Assembly (NCBI GenBank): GCA_963643215.1 | Contig: CAVIJY010000002.1 | Location: forward strand, 1 to 64,000 | Length of the DNA stretch: 64,000 bases | Source of the DNA: Darwinimomas sp963643215 | GTDB lineage: Bacteria > Bacillota > Clostridia > Lachnospirales > Lachnospiraceae | Direction of reading: 5' to 3' | Part shown: piece after piece, positions 16,898 to 26,424 of the stretch | Numbering within the stretch: position 1 is the first letter of the stretch | How the letters are laid out: each line of letters begins with the position of its first letter | The notes under the pieces: generated by a model | The model's database searches: none | The model's input: only the letters and a program-made list of their open reading frames with translations | Told to the model about the DNA's origin: nothing | Made by a program: the position numbers and the translations under genes

Positions 16898-18487
16898 CTA
16901 CATCAGTGGAGCGAAGAGTCTGAAGAAGACCTGCATCAGCAATTTTCCTCTTCCCAGACGCGTCCCGTAGTCCTGCGTCACCTCGCGGGCCTGAGACATC
17001 ATATGCTCAAGATCCTTTTTCGTATCCTCCACGGCCCTGCAGTTCATATATACGCAACCGTTTTCAAACTGATGATAAAAGCTGCGATAGTCAAGATTGA
17101 CGGTGCCGCAGGTGGCTACCAGATCATCTGCCACACACAGCTTGCAATGGGAAAATCCCGGCGACCATTCAAATATCCGCACCCCGTTTCTGACCAGCAT
17201 GGAATAATACGATCTGGTCGCATTGTATACCAGCTTTTTGTCCGGTATGCCGGGAGTGATTATCCGAACATCCACGCCGCGCTTGGCCGCTATGCTTAGC
17301 TCGTGCGCCATCTCATCCGTGATGATAAGATACGGCGTTGCAAACCAGCAGTATTCCGTGGCCTTGTCTATGACCGTTATATAAACCTCCTCTCCCACAT
17401 GCTCATGTCCGAGAGGGCTGTCCGCATACGGCTGCACAAATGCATCCTCTTGTGCCTGATGCTCTGTCTGCGGCATGAATCTGTCAAAATCCGCCTCATG
17501 ATCCACCTGATCCTTCTGATAGCGGCTCTTTACTGCATTCCAGTTTTCCAGAAATGTGGCCGTCATGCTGCGAACCGCCTGCCCGGTTATCCTTATACCG
17601 GCATCCTTCCATTCTCCGTACGGCTGAGTGATATTAAAATACTCGTTGGCCAGATTATAGCCTCCGGTAAATCCTGTCACGCCGTCTATGACGCATATCT
17701 TGCGGTGATCGCGATTGTTAAGAAATATATTCAGGCCGGGAAGAAAAGGATTGAAAAACCTGCATTTTATCCCCTTTGATGTCAGCCGACGCCTGAATTC
17801 TCTGTTGTTCACAAAAAATATGGAGCCGATGTCGTCATAGAATACGCGCACCTCCACTCCCGCGGCTGCACGCTCGGCGAGCAGCTCCTCTATCTCATGC
17901 CAGGTCTCCTTGTCCTCTATTGCATAATATTCCATGAATATAAATGACTCTGCCCTGCTGATAGCCTCCTTTTGCGCCTTCAGACACTCGGATGCCGATG
18001 AGAAGTATTTGATATCTGTATTCTGATAAACCGGATATCCGGCAGTGTTTTCGATATAGTGTGCAATGTTGTGCAAATGCCGGCTGAGGCCTCTGAGTCT
18101 GACCGACGCGGCATCGGTATCCTCTCCGGCCTGCCCCTCTTTAAGCTTGGGCAAGACTATGGCGTCTATATCCTCGTACCGTCTGCGCATCCTCTTTGTC
18201 GAAAGATTCAGACCGACCATCAGATACAGACCTATGCCCACCACAGGAAGCGTCATGATCAATATAATCCACGGAAGCTTTGTGCTTGCTGCGCTGTCGC
18301 TGCTGTAGATGGCCAGCGCCAGTATCAGCGCGATGACCGTTAGAGACCGTGTCAGCCATTCCACAGCCGATGTGAGCTGGCCGATCTGTCTTGTCAGCAG
18401 CAATATCTCAAGCAATATGATAAGCGTCGTGAGCAGCAATCTTCCCACGCCGCTTCGCACCGCCGCCTTCTTTTCAACTGTATTCAT
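16898..18487 (-). CDS. cls: Cardiolipin synthase (phospholipase D family)
   Basis: About 529 residues. It joins two phosphatidylglycerols into cardiolipin at the membrane. Two N-terminal helices (LLLTTLIILLEILLL and the next segment) are followed by a short third one, then two PLD domains with the motifs NRDHRKICVIDG (about residue 258) and FSHCKLCVADD (about 446). In the second motif the usual HxKxxxxD pattern is kept. The start is uncertain: the ATG at 18487 has no clear ribosome binding site; an in-frame GTG at 18520 lies too close to GGGAG. Confidence 0.9.
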   Translation of the reverse strand: MNTVEKKAAVRSGVGRLLLTTLIILLEILLLTRQIGQLTSAVEWLTRSLTVIALILALAIYSSDSAASTKLPWIILIMTLPVVGIGLYLMVGLNLSTKRMRRRYEDIDAIVLPKLKEGQAGEDTDAASVRLRGLSRHLHNIAHYIENTAGYPVYQNTDIKYFSSASECLKAQKEAISRAESFIFMEYYAIEDKETWHEIEELLAERAAAGVEVRVFYDDIGSIFFVNNREFRRRLTSKGIKCRFFNPFLPGLNIFLNNRDHRKICVIDGVTGFTGGYNLANEYFNITQPYGEWKDAGIRITGQAVRSMTATFLENWNAVKSRYQKDQVDHEADFDRFMPQTEHQAQEDAFVQPYADSPLGHEHVGEEVYITVIDKATEYCWFATPYLIITDEMAHELSIAAKRGVDVRIITPGIPDKKLVYNATRSYYSMLVRNGVRIFEWSPGFSHCKLCVADDLVATCGTVNLDYRSFYHQFENGCVYMNCRAVEDTKKDLEHMMSQAREVTQDYGTRLGRGKLLMQVFFRLFAPLM

Positions 18488-18595
18488 CCGATTAAATCCG
18501 TGACTCAACCTGTAGCTCACACTCCCTTGTAAAGTCAGACACTTGCTACACTATAACACAGCGGACACACCGTGTCAGTGTGTCCGCGTATTTTT

Positions 18596-18690
18596 ACGCG
18601 AAGCAATGAGTCAAAGTCTGAGCTTGCTCAAGACCTTGATGAATGCCGCGATAGCGAGGGAACACGCGAAGCGTGTTCCCGAGATCACAC
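18596..18690 (+). repeat. Dispersed repeat family R2, copy A
   Basis: Starts ACGCGAAGCAATGAGTC directly after a hairpin with a TTTTT run (18561-18595), then GAGCTTGCTC, a CTTGATGAATGCCGCGATA block and a GGGAACACGCGAAGCGTGTTCCC hairpin. Related copies lie at 37.2-37.4 kb and 50.5-50.6 kb in the opposite orientation. It fills the gap between the nitroreductase gene and cls. Confidence 0.8.
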
Positions 18691-19254
18691 AAACTTCACT
18701 ATATCATCAAAGGCCAGCTTTGGTACATAGTAGTTGCGCTCGTCATCGACCCAGTACTTCAGCTCTCCGTCCTTCGCATCTGTCAGTGTGCTGGTGCAGC
18801 CAGGCTTTCCTATGGCTATCACAAGTCTTACAGACAGCTCGTCGGGGATGGATAAAAGCTCCTTTATCCCGCTTCTGACCACATTGCCCATGATGCAGCT
18901 TCCGTACCCTTTTTCGTACAGTGAAGCAACTATGGCATGTGTCGCTATGCCTGCGTCCACATCTGCCGCGCCCGGCGCTCCTGTCTCACACACAACTATA
19001 AATGCCGTAGGCTGCTCGTCCTTATGCGGCGTTCCTACTGACGGGTCGAGAGCCGCGGCAAATCTGACCAGAGGCTGCATCCGCTCCAGCGTCTCTGATC
19101 CGTTTACTGCATAGTAGCGAAGCGGCTGTTTGTTGCTTGCGCTGTTTGCTATTCTGGCATTTTCAAGCGCATATCTGAGTACATCCTCAGGCACCGGATC
19201 CTGCAGAAATCTCCTGTAGGTCCTGCACCCGAGCTGTATTTCATGCATATTCAT
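18685..19254 (-). CDS. Nitroreductase family protein
   Basis: A 189-residue flavin-dependent oxidoreductase, probably FMN- and NAD(P)H-dependent. The N-terminal CRTYRRFLQDPVPEDVL corresponds to the FMN-binding R(S)xRxF motif, followed by ALENARIANSASNKQPLRYYAV and, later, YEKGYGSCIMGNV and AIGKPG. Of three nearby ATG codons the one at 19254 has the best spacing to AGGAGG (8 bases). Physiological substrate unknown. Confidence 0.9.
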   Translation of the reverse strand: MNMHEIQLGCRTYRRFLQDPVPEDVLRYALENARIANSASNKQPLRYYAVNGSETLERMQPLVRFAAALDPSVGTPHKDEQPTAFIVVCETGAPGAADVDAGIATHAIVASLYEKGYGSCIMGNVVRSGIKELLSIPDELSVRLVIAIGKPGCTSTLTDAKDGELKYWVDDERNYYVPKLAFDDIVKFV

Positions 19255-19316
19255 TGACATATCCTCCTTTGTTCTGGCTCCTTCAGTATTTTCTGTGCTG
19301 CCCATCGGCATTTAGC

Positions 19317-20048
19317 TTACATCATAAAATATTGACATTCCTGACGATATGCTTCAGCTTCTTTTTGCATCAATTCCAGTAATTTATCGACCTTTTGATG
19401 TTCTCTGAATTCTTTCAGACCTTCCAGATACCTGCTTCTGTCATCATCTAAAATGATAAACGGTTCCAGCTCATCATATTTTAAGCTTTCCCGAAACAAT
19501 ATCATTCTTCCTGTTCTTCCGTTTCCATCCTGAAACGGATGAATTGACTCATATTTTGCATGAAATTCAGCAAGTGCTTTCATGCTTTTCTCTTGGCTGT
19601 GATACCGATCCAAAAGCTGCTTCATCTCTGTTTCCACATCTTTTGGCAAAGGGGTTTTATACATTCCTATCATATTCGGGCGCTTCTTATAATCTCCGAT
19701 AGCATATCCATTTGCCCGGTCTTCAAAAACTCCTGATTTTAATTCGTAATGCATCTGTTTAATCAAATCTTCTGTCAATTCCTCTTCCAGTGTATCCAGC
19801 ATATAATTAAACATCAGGAAATGCCCGTTCATCTCTTCTACATCTTTCGCACGATAATAGTCGTCACTGGCCGGTAATGTTCCATTATCAAACAATGATG
19901 CCGTCTGTTCGGGCGTCAGCGTGCTTCCTTCGATTTTATTTGAATTATATGCCATCGCTCTTTGTGTATAGGCATAAACTCCTGATCTGTCAAATCGCTT
20001 TCGTTCTATTTTAAATCGTTCAACTAACCATTGTTTAAATTCCGGCAT
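19317..20048 (-). CDS. Fic/DOC family protein (probable AMP-transferase) with inhibitory motif
   Basis: A 243-residue Fic protein. The active-site motif is HPFQDGNGRTGR (about residue 168) and the flap region KRPNMIGMYKTPLP lies before it. Near the N-terminus NSNKIEGSTLT matches the inhibitory helix motif (S/T)xxxE(G/N), so this is a class II Fic enzyme whose own Glu blocks productive ATP binding. Fic enzymes transfer AMP from ATP to protein Ser/Thr/Tyr. The gene is visibly AT-richer than its neighbours (many AAA, ATT and TTT codons), which suggests acquisition. No second toxin or antitoxin gene is adjacent. Confidence 0.93.
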   Translation of the reverse strand: MPEFKQWLVERFKIERKRFDRSGVYAYTQRAMAYNSNKIEGSTLTPEQTASLFDNGTLPASDDYYRAKDVEEMNGHFLMFNYMLDTLEEELTEDLIKQMHYELKSGVFEDRANGYAIGDYKKRPNMIGMYKTPLPKDVETEMKQLLDRYHSQEKSMKALAEFHAKYESIHPFQDGNGRTGRMILFRESLKYDELEPFIILDDDRSRYLEGLKEFREHQKVDKLLELMQKEAEAYRQECQYFMM

Positions 20049-20106
20049 CCTGATATCACCTCTTTTCTGTCCGAAATATTTTTTGAAGCATTCAAATCAT
20101 CCGGAC

Positions 20107-21243
20107 TCAATAGTTCTCGTCTCCGCGGTCAATATTGATCCTGCATACATACTTATCATCGATCTCGAGCATCAGCTTCGAAATCTGCTCCTTAAGTCTC
20201 TCCTCCTGCTGCGATGTATACCTGTACGGCACGGACAGATCAAAGCTTATGGGATGCTTTGCCCCGAACCTGACCTGCAGATCGTGAAAGCCGGCATCAG
20301 GATCTAGTATTCCCAGCACCTGTGTCAGCTTGTCCCTGATCTTCAGTACACGGGCATCGTCCATCTCCGTGGGATCCACATGTACCACAAGATCTATCCC
20401 GTACTGCTCCTTGACGCCCTTCTCTATATGATCGGCCAGATGATGCGAGTCTATAAGCGAAAGGCTCTGGGGAACCTCGACATGGAGCGAGCCCATGTAC
20501 CTTCCCGGGCCGTAGCCGTGAAGAATGATATCGTGAACGTCAACCACTCCCTCATATCCTATCACCGTGCTCCTGATCTTTTCTATAAGCGCCGGATCCG
20601 CTCTGTCTCCCAGCAGCATACCGACAGAATCCTTCATGATGCCGATTCCGCTCCACAGCACGATGCAGGATATCAGAAGTCCTGCGTATCCGTCGATATT
20701 TATCCCCTTTGTATGATAGATTCCGACCGATATCAGTGTCGCGCCCGATGCGAAGGCATCCATGAGTGAATCCATGGCTGTCGCGTCGATGGTTCTGTTG
20801 TCAGTCTTTGCTGCCAGCGCCTTATTGAATACAAAAAGCCCGAGCTTTATGAATATGGATATTATCAGCAGAATCAGCGATATGCTGTGCACGGTCAGCG
20901 GCTGCGGATTGCGGATATTCTCGACGGAGCTTTTCAGAAAATCTATTCCCACATTGAAGATCAGTACGGCTATCACAAGAGTCGCTATATACTCCATCCT
21001 TCCGTATCCGAAGGGATGCTCTCTGTCTGTCGGCCTTCCGGATATCCTTGCCGCGGCAAGCGCTATCACGGACGAGGCCGCGTCCGACATATTGTTGAAC
21101 GCATCCGCGGTCACAGCGGTGGAATGACTCACCAGTCCTACACCCAGCTTCACGGCCGATAAAAGAACATTGCAGACAATGCCTGCAATCCCCGACAGTA
21201 TGCCGTATTCAGTTCTTGTCTTGCCGGAGTTTTCTGCTCCCAT
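20107..21243 (-). CDS. Cation diffusion facilitator family efflux protein
   Basis: A 378-residue membrane exporter of divalent metal ions by proton exchange. Helix II carries VTADAFNNMSDAASS and helix V DATAMDSLMDAFAS, giving the DxxxD and DxxxD metal sites more usual for Mn than for Zn (inference). HPFGYGRMEY is the conserved cytoplasmic loop. A C-terminal ferredoxin-like domain (about 210-300) is followed by an extra domain of about 75 residues. Weak ribosome binding site. Confidence 0.92.
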   Translation of the reverse strand: MGAENSGKTRTEYGILSGIAGIVCNVLLSAVKLGVGLVSHSTAVTADAFNNMSDAASSVIALAAARISGRPTDREHPFGYGRMEYIATLVIAVLIFNVGIDFLKSSVENIRNPQPLTVHSISLILLIISIFIKLGLFVFNKALAAKTDNRTIDATAMDSLMDAFASGATLISVGIYHTKGINIDGYAGLLISCIVLWSGIGIMKDSVGMLLGDRADPALIEKIRSTVIGYEGVVDVHDIILHGYGPGRYMGSLHVEVPQSLSLIDSHHLADHIEKGVKEQYGIDLVVHVDPTEMDDARVLKIRDKLTQVLGILDPDAGFHDLQVRFGAKHPISFDLSVPYRYTSQQEERLKEQISKLMLEIDDKYVCRINIDRGDENY

Positions 21244-21325
21244 CGTCTATGCACGCTCCGTTTTATATATTGTGCCGAAGCACATTCCTCATGATAATAT
21301 CTGCATACTTTGTTAGTCAATTACA

Positions 21326-21373
21326 ACAGCTTCGAAAGCAGAACCCGTGTCCATACTCTCGAAGCTGTCTGTT
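21326..21373. terminator. Possible bidirectional hairpin terminator
   Basis: ACAGCTTCGA / TCGAAGCTGT arms (21326-21335, 21359-21368) lie between the CarD gene stop and the cation exporter start. The plus strand continues CTGTTTTA; the minus strand has only TGTAATTG. Confidence 0.4.
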
Positions 21374-21420
21374 TTACATATTCTGCTTTTATATTCCGAT
21401 GCCGGCTGATCCGTGTAAGC

Positions 21421-21930
21421 TCAGCCCTCCATGCTCTCCAGTGTCAGATATATCCTCTCACGAACCGAATCAAAGGCCTCGTCAAGCGAGTATGCAAGCT
21501 CCGTAAAGAGAAGCCTCTCAGCTGTATTCAGATATCTCTGCGTCATGCTGGTCACTGCCTTGCCTGATCTGATCCGTGATGCTCTGGCCTTATACAGCGC
21601 CTTTATCAGCGCCATCATCTCTCTGGCATCATTTTTGTTGATCACAGCCGATATATATGGCTCTCCCCGCTTCCCCTCGGGCAGCTGCGGGCTTTCAAGA
21701 GCTTCTATATGCTCCATCAGGCCTCTTGCCTCGGCGCCGCTCAAGACCCTGTGGAACTTGTCCTCGGAGCCTTCAACCGCCACATAGAGCATACCGTTTT
21801 TATTCTCCGATGATACCAGCATATAGTACAGCTTCTCACTTCCCTTGGCGGCAAATGGCGGCACCAGTATGTCCCTGATTTCGCAAAGTCCCCGGCTCCC
21901 GTAAACAACAACATCGCCTATACTCAGCAT
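21421..21930 (-). CDS. CarD-like transcriptional regulator
   Basis: A 169-residue protein with an N-terminal RNA-polymerase-interacting domain (FSIGDxVVYG-type start MLSIGDVVVYGSRGLCEI) and a helical C-terminal DNA-binding domain with SMTQRYLNTAERLLFTELAYSLDE. CarD/CdnL proteins bind the beta subunit and stabilise open promoter complexes. AGGAGGAG precedes the ATG. Confidence 0.9.
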   Translation of the reverse strand: MLSIGDVVVYGSRGLCEIRDILVPPFAAKGSEKLYYMLVSSENKNGMLYVAVEGSEDKFHRVLSGAEARGLMEHIEALESPQLPEGKRGEPYISAVINKNDAREMMALIKALYKARASRIRSGKAVTSMTQRYLNTAERLLFTELAYSLDEAFDSVRERIYLTLESMEG

Positions 21931-22099
21931 CTCTCCTCCTTTGCCATGCTTTGCGTTCTTTTCCCGTCATCATGATTGTACTTATATATATACTTTATCA
22001 CATTTCCGGCAAAAACGCCTGCATCAATAACAACAAGGATTCAGACACCATTTATGGGTGATTTTGCACAATCAGCTCCGCCTCTTTGTCAGGCAGCAC

Positions 22100-24499
22100 T
22101 TATTTCACGACAAAATTGATGATCTTGCCCGGCACATATATCTCCTTCACCAGGGTTTTGCCCTCGATAAAGGAAGCTACATTCCTGTTTGCCTTTGCTG
22201 CATCAAGAGCCTGATCCTTAGTGGCATCCGCTGCTACTGTCACCGTACCGCGCAGCTTTCCGTTGACCTGAACGCCTACCTCTATGGTCTCGTCCACTGT
22301 CTTTGCCTCGTCATGCTCGGGCCACTGCGATACAGTTAAAAAGTCCGTATATCCGAGCTCGTGATATATCTCCTCCGTGATATGCGGCGCAAAGGGAGAC
22401 AGCAGCTTGATAAATGTAACCAGCTGATCCCTGCCTATCTTTCCGACCTTGTAGATGTCATTGACCAGTCCCATCATGGCAGCTATAGCCGTGTTGAACT
22501 TCATGTCGTCTATGTCAGACGATACTTTCTTTATGGTCTTGTGAAGCCCGGACTCCAGCTCATGAACAGGCTCCGGTGTGACGATATCCGTCATTGCGGC
22601 AACTCTGTCGAGGAATCTCTTGCAGCCCTTCACAGAAGCGTCATTCCACGGCGCCGCACTTCCGTAGTCTCCCATGAAAAGCACATAAACCCTGAGTGTG
22701 TCCGCGCCGTAGGCATCCACGATGTCCAGCGGGTCAACCACATTGCCCTTGGACTTGCTCATCTTCTCGCCGTCGGCGCCCAGTATCATTCCCTGTGCGC
22801 TTCTCTTCTTATAGGGCTCCGGACACGGCACCTCATTGATATCGTAAAGGAACTGATGCCAGAATCTCGAATACAGCAGATGCCTGGTCACATGCTCCAT
22901 GCCTCCGTTGTACCAGTCTACCGGCATCCAGTATTTAAGCTTTTCCGGATCTGCAAATGCCTTGTCATTGTGCGGATCGCAGTATCTCAGGAAGTACCAG
23001 GATGAACCCGCCCACTGAGGCATGGTATCCGTCTCACGCTTTGCCGGTCCGCCGCACTTGGGACATGTGCAGTTTACAAAGCTGTCGATCTTCGCCAGAG
23101 GAGACTTTCCGTCCGTTCCCGGTTCAAAGTCCTGCACCTGAGGCAGTCTGAGCGGCAGCTGATCATACGGCACGCCTACCACACCGCATTTCTCACAATG
23201 TATCAGCGGGATCGGCTCGCCCCAGTATCTCTGCCTGTTGAACGCCCAGTCCTTCATCTTGAACTGAACCCCGGCATGGCCTATACCCTGCTCCTGAAGA
23301 TGCTCTATCATCCTGGCGATGGAGTCCTTCTTATTTGTCAGACCGTTGAGGAATCCGGAGTTGATCATCTCCCCGTCTCCTGTATAGGCCTCCTTTTCGA
23401 TATCTCCGCCTCTGATGACCTCTACAATATCAATGCCGAACGCATGGGCGAAGTCCCAGTCTCTCTGATCATGAGCAGGCACGGCCATGATCGCTCCGGT
23501 TCCGTATCCCATCATGACATAATCCGCCACGAATATCGGAACCTCTCTGCCTGTGATGGGATTGACCGCTGTGAGTCCCTCAAGCTTCAGGCCTGTCTTG
23601 TCCTTCACCAGCTGTGTGCGCTCAAACTCCGTCTTCTTTGCGCATTCCTCGCGATATGCAGTGACAGCTTCCATGTTGGATATTCTGGAGGCATATCTGT
23701 CAATGATCGGATGCTCCGGAGCCATAACCATGAATGTCACTCCGAACAGCGTATCCGGGCGCGTCGTATATATCTCTATCCTGTCGTCCTCGCCTGCGAT
23801 CGGGAAGTTTACAAATGCTCCTGTGGACTTGCCGATCCAGTTGACCTCCTGCTGCTTTATAGCCTCGGGATAGTCCACATCATCCAGCCCTTTAAGAAGA
23901 CGGTCCGCATACTTCGTTATCTTCAGATACCACACATCCTTGGGCAGCTGCACCACATCGCTGTGGCAGATATCGCATTTTCCTCCCTGCGAGTCCTCAT
24001 TGGAGAGCACCACCTTGCAGTGCGGACAGTAATTGACAAGAGCCTTGTTTCTGAATACAAGGCCGTGATCAAAGAGTTTGAGGAAGATCCACTGCGTCCA
24101 TTTATAGTAGTCCTCATCCGTCGTATCTATGACGCGGGTCCAGTCAAATGAAAAGCCGACGCTTTTGAGCTGGTTTGAGAATCTCTTGATATTTGTATCC
24201 GTTATGATACGCGGATGTGTATTGGTCTTTACTGCATAGTTCTCGGTCGGAAGACCGAATGCGTCAAATCCGATAGGCAATAGGACATTGTATCCCTGCA
24301 TACGACGCTTTCTTCCGATAACCTCTATGCTGGAATACGCTTTGATATGACCGACATGCATTCCCGCCCCGCTCGGGTACGGAAACTCCACCAGTCCGTA
24401 GAATTTCGGCTTCTCGGAGAAATCCTCCGCGTGGAACAGACCTGCGTCCTCCCACTCCTTCTGCCATTTCGGCTCGATCTTCTTGAAATTGTAGTTCAT
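22100..24499 (-). CDS. leuS: Leucyl-tRNA synthetase
   Basis: A 799-residue class I synthetase charging tRNA-Leu, close to the 800-residue bacterial norm. The HIGH box is MHVGHIKAYSSIE (about residue 47), the KMSKS box is EKMSKSKGNVVDP (about 576), and an editing domain with TTRPDTLFGVTFMVMAPEHP lies between. A Cys4 zinc-like cluster CPHCKVVLSNED...CDICHSDV is present near residue 160. The anticodon-binding and C-terminal domains are complete. AAGGAGA precedes the ATG. No T-box was found in the leader. Confidence 0.97.
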   Translation of the reverse strand: MNYNFKKIEPKWQKEWEDAGLFHAEDFSEKPKFYGLVEFPYPSGAGMHVGHIKAYSSIEVIGRKRRMQGYNVLLPIGFDAFGLPTENYAVKTNTHPRIITDTNIKRFSNQLKSVGFSFDWTRVIDTTDEDYYKWTQWIFLKLFDHGLVFRNKALVNYCPHCKVVLSNEDSQGGKCDICHSDVVQLPKDVWYLKITKYADRLLKGLDDVDYPEAIKQQEVNWIGKSTGAFVNFPIAGEDDRIEIYTTRPDTLFGVTFMVMAPEHPIIDRYASRISNMEAVTAYREECAKKTEFERTQLVKDKTGLKLEGLTAVNPITGREVPIFVADYVMMGYGTGAIMAVPAHDQRDWDFAHAFGIDIVEVIRGGDIEKEAYTGDGEMINSGFLNGLTNKKDSIARMIEHLQEQGIGHAGVQFKMKDWAFNRQRYWGEPIPLIHCEKCGVVGVPYDQLPLRLPQVQDFEPGTDGKSPLAKIDSFVNCTCPKCGGPAKRETDTMPQWAGSSWYFLRYCDPHNDKAFADPEKLKYWMPVDWYNGGMEHVTRHLLYSRFWHQFLYDINEVPCPEPYKKRSAQGMILGADGEKMSKSKGNVVDPLDIVDAYGADTLRVYVLFMGDYGSAAPWNDASVKGCKRFLDRVAAMTDIVTPEPVHELESGLHKTIKKVSSDIDDMKFNTAIAAMMGLVNDIYKVGKIGRDQLVTFIKLLSPFAPHITEEIYHELGYTDFLTVSQWPEHDEAKTVDETIEVGVQVNGKLRGTVTVAADATKDQALDAAKANRNVASFIEGKTLVKEIYVPGKIINFVVK

Positions 24500-24574
24500 C
24501 TTGTCCTATCTCCTTTTTAACGCATTAAAAGCGCGACACCTCGTCACCTTGCGAAATGTCCGCACCTGTTAATC

Positions 24575-24603
24575 ACTATAAAAGTGACTACAATCCCTGT
24601 CAA
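24575..24603 (-). promoter_or_regulatory. leuS promoter
   Basis: Consensus-like TTGACA (24598-24603), 17-base spacer, TATAGT (24575-24580). The transcript would have a leader of about 70 bases. The rest of the 375-base gap holds R1 copy 2 and nothing else recognised. Confidence 0.8.
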
Positions 24604-24706
24604 GGCGAAAGTCAACTGATGCTGCAATGTGGCGCTGAAGCCATGGCTGTGAGGATACACGGCCGAGTCTGATCTCCGGACAGCTGCGGTTCGTGCTCTC
24701 AATTAT

Positions 24707-24773
24707 GGTTCGGGGTGCACCCGAACTTCCGGTTACACGGATTGTTTCGTGCTTCGCACTCCCACACTGTAAC
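24707..24773 (+). repeat. Dispersed repeat family R1, copy 2
   Basis: Same two-hairpin layout as copy 1 (GGTTCGGGGTGCACCCGAAC, then GGATTGTTTCGTGCTTCGCAC), with a slightly diverged right end. It lies between the divergent leuS and YitT promoters. Confidence 0.85.
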
Positions 24774-24808
24774 CAATTATCTTGTCATTCTCAACATGCA
24801 ACTCTTGC

Positions 24809-24836
24809 TTGCTTTCGGCATCTGTCATGGTATAAG
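24809..24836 (+). promoter_or_regulatory. Probable promoter of the YitT-family gene
   Basis: TTGCTT (24809-24814), 16 bases, TATAAG (24831-24836) on the plus strand, 38 bases before the start codon. Confidence 0.5.
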
Positions 24837-24874
24837 TAAGAACGACAACGGCTTCATACATTTGTTGCAAAGGT

Positions 24875-25747
24875 ATGGTGAATGAGATGAGCTTTACACA
24901 AAGGGATCTGACAAGACTGACCGGCATGGTCGCCGCCGGAGTCATCAGTGCATTGAACATGGTTCTGTTCGTTCAGGCCGGAGAGCTGTTTCCGGGCGGG
25001 ATGGCAGGACTCACTCTGCTGCTTCAGCGGAGCGCGCTGAAGTATCTCGGTCTCGCACTACCATACTCCACTGTCAATATAGCGCTGAACGCATTTCCCG
25101 TATATATTGGCTTCAGATATGTCGGGAAAAAATTCACTCTGTTCTCGCTGTTTATGATAGTTTTAAGCAGCTTTCTGGTTGACTTCTTTGGAATATTTCA
25201 GCCATTCACAGATGACATACTTCTGATCAGCGTCTTCGGAGGCATCATCAACGGCCTTGCCAACAGCATCGCCCTGCGTCAAAACGCCAGCTTCGGCGGA
25301 ACAGACTTTCTGGCCATGTACATGAATGCCAGACATGGCATGGATTCCTGGAATATGATACTCGGAATCAATACTGTGATACTTTGTGTTGCCGGGATAC
25401 TTTTCGGATGGGACAAGGCACTATACTCCATCATATATCAGTTTGCATCTACTCAGACAGTCAAGATGCTGTACAAGAAGTACCAGCAGATTACTCTTCT
25501 GATAGTAACCAACAGCCCGGATGAGATATGCCGTGAAATCCGGCGAACAACCGGACACGGCTCAACCATACTGCGCGCAGAGGGAGCCTATAAGCACGAA
25601 GAACGCGATATCGTCTACTCTGTGGTCAGCGCCCCCGACAAAAGGCAGGTTTTAAGCCTTGTCCACAGAATAGATCCCACCGCATTCATCAATACCATGC
25701 GCACCGAGCAGGTTCAGGGCAAATTTGTGATCGAAAAGCAGGAATAA
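24875..25747 (+). CDS. YitT family membrane protein
   Basis: A 290-residue protein with five or six N-terminal hydrophobic helices (two YitT/DUF161 halves) and a C-terminal cytoplasmic DUF2179-like domain. Typical pieces are GxxxALNMVLFVQAGELFPGGMAGLTLLL and NASFGGTDFLAMYMN, then the C-terminal EICREIRRTTGHGSTILRAEGAY and FINTMRTEQVQGKF. Two start codons are possible (24875 and 24887). The function of the family is unknown. It is one of two plus-strand genes in the window and converges on the signal peptidase gene with only 14 bases between. Confidence 0.9.
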   Translation: MVNEMSFTQRDLTRLTGMVAAGVISALNMVLFVQAGELFPGGMAGLTLLLQRSALKYLGLALPYSTVNIALNAFPVYIGFRYVGKKFTLFSLFMIVLSSFLVDFFGIFQPFTDDILLISVFGGIINGLANSIALRQNASFGGTDFLAMYMNARHGMDSWNMILGINTVILCVAGILFGWDKALYSIIYQFASTQTVKMLYKKYQQITLLIVTNSPDEICREIRRTTGHGSTILRAEGAYKHEERDIVYSVVSAPDKRQVLSLVHRIDPTAFINTMRTEQVQGKFVIEKQE

Positions 25748-25761
25748 ATCTGCAAGCAGAT

Positions 25762-26358
25762 CTACTTCCGTTCATCCTTTTCTTTTTCGATCGACTTCAT
25801 CTCTTCCTGCTCTATCTGCTTTGCCAGCCGCAGCGTCTGAATGATGTTCGAGGCCAGCACTGCCAGCAGCGGCAGCAATATGATCGGGAAAAATATCAGA
25901 GGATTGGAAGCCAGCCTCACAAGCTTTCCCAGCAGCAGAGACGACCATACCACCTTTCCGATGATTTCACTCTCGAATACCGGCTCATCGTCGATGCTGT
26001 GATTTGCATCACCCTTTGTCCGGAATATAAGTTCTTCGCCTGACTGCTCGATACCCACTATCCTGTGAGTATTGACCATGCCCATGATCTGCTCATCCTT
26101 GGAATAAAAGGATATCACATCGCCCGTCCTCAGCGCACCCGGATCCTCCTCCCTGACAACTATAAACGAGTCAACCGGAAGCTCCGGCTCCATGCTGCCC
26201 GACATGACACGAAATGCCGAATATCCGAATACCTTCGGTGTATCGCCGCTCTTTGTGTTGATGGCTACAAACAGAACATATATCGCCGCAAGAATAATTG
26301 CAATTGATATGAAATTGATGATTCCTGTTATCACTTTCCTTATCATGCTGCTTCCCAT
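25762..26358 (-). CDS. Signal peptidase I, SipW/ER type (first copy)
   Basis: A 198-residue membrane protease. N-terminal anchor at about residues 13-33; box B is VMSGSMEP with the catalytic Ser about 55; box D is NTHRIVG with His about 98 in place of the bacterial Lys; box E is TKGDANHSIDD. Ser/His usage marks the ER/SipW branch, known to process TasA-type fibre proteins. A second hydrophobic segment (about 148-172) and a charged tail follow. An internal ATG at 26346 has the better ribosome binding site. Last gene of the surface-protein operon. Confidence 0.92.
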   Translation of the reverse strand: MGSSMIRKVITGIINFISIAIILAAIYVLFVAINTKSGDTPKVFGYSAFRVMSGSMEPELPVDSFIVVREEDPGALRTGDVISFYSKDEQIMGMVNTHRIVGIEQSGEELIFRTKGDANHSIDDEPVFESEIIGKVVWSSLLLGKLVRLASNPLIFFPIILLPLLAVLASNIIQTLRLAKQIEQEEMKSIEKEKDERK

Positions 26359-26424
26359 ATCACGCTCGAAGAGCTCTCCGGGGGTTCAGATCTTTGCCGC
26401 TTATACCGCGGCATACGATTCTTG

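Noticed and set aside
18561..18595. Terminator of a plus-strand gene before R2 copy A
   Set aside because: A hairpin with TTTTT is present, but there is no plus-strand gene upstream, so I treat it as part of the repeat or its target.
24500..24700. T-box riboswitch upstream of leuS
   Set aside because: The leader after the promoter is only about 70 bases and lacks the conserved T-box sequence and a terminator.
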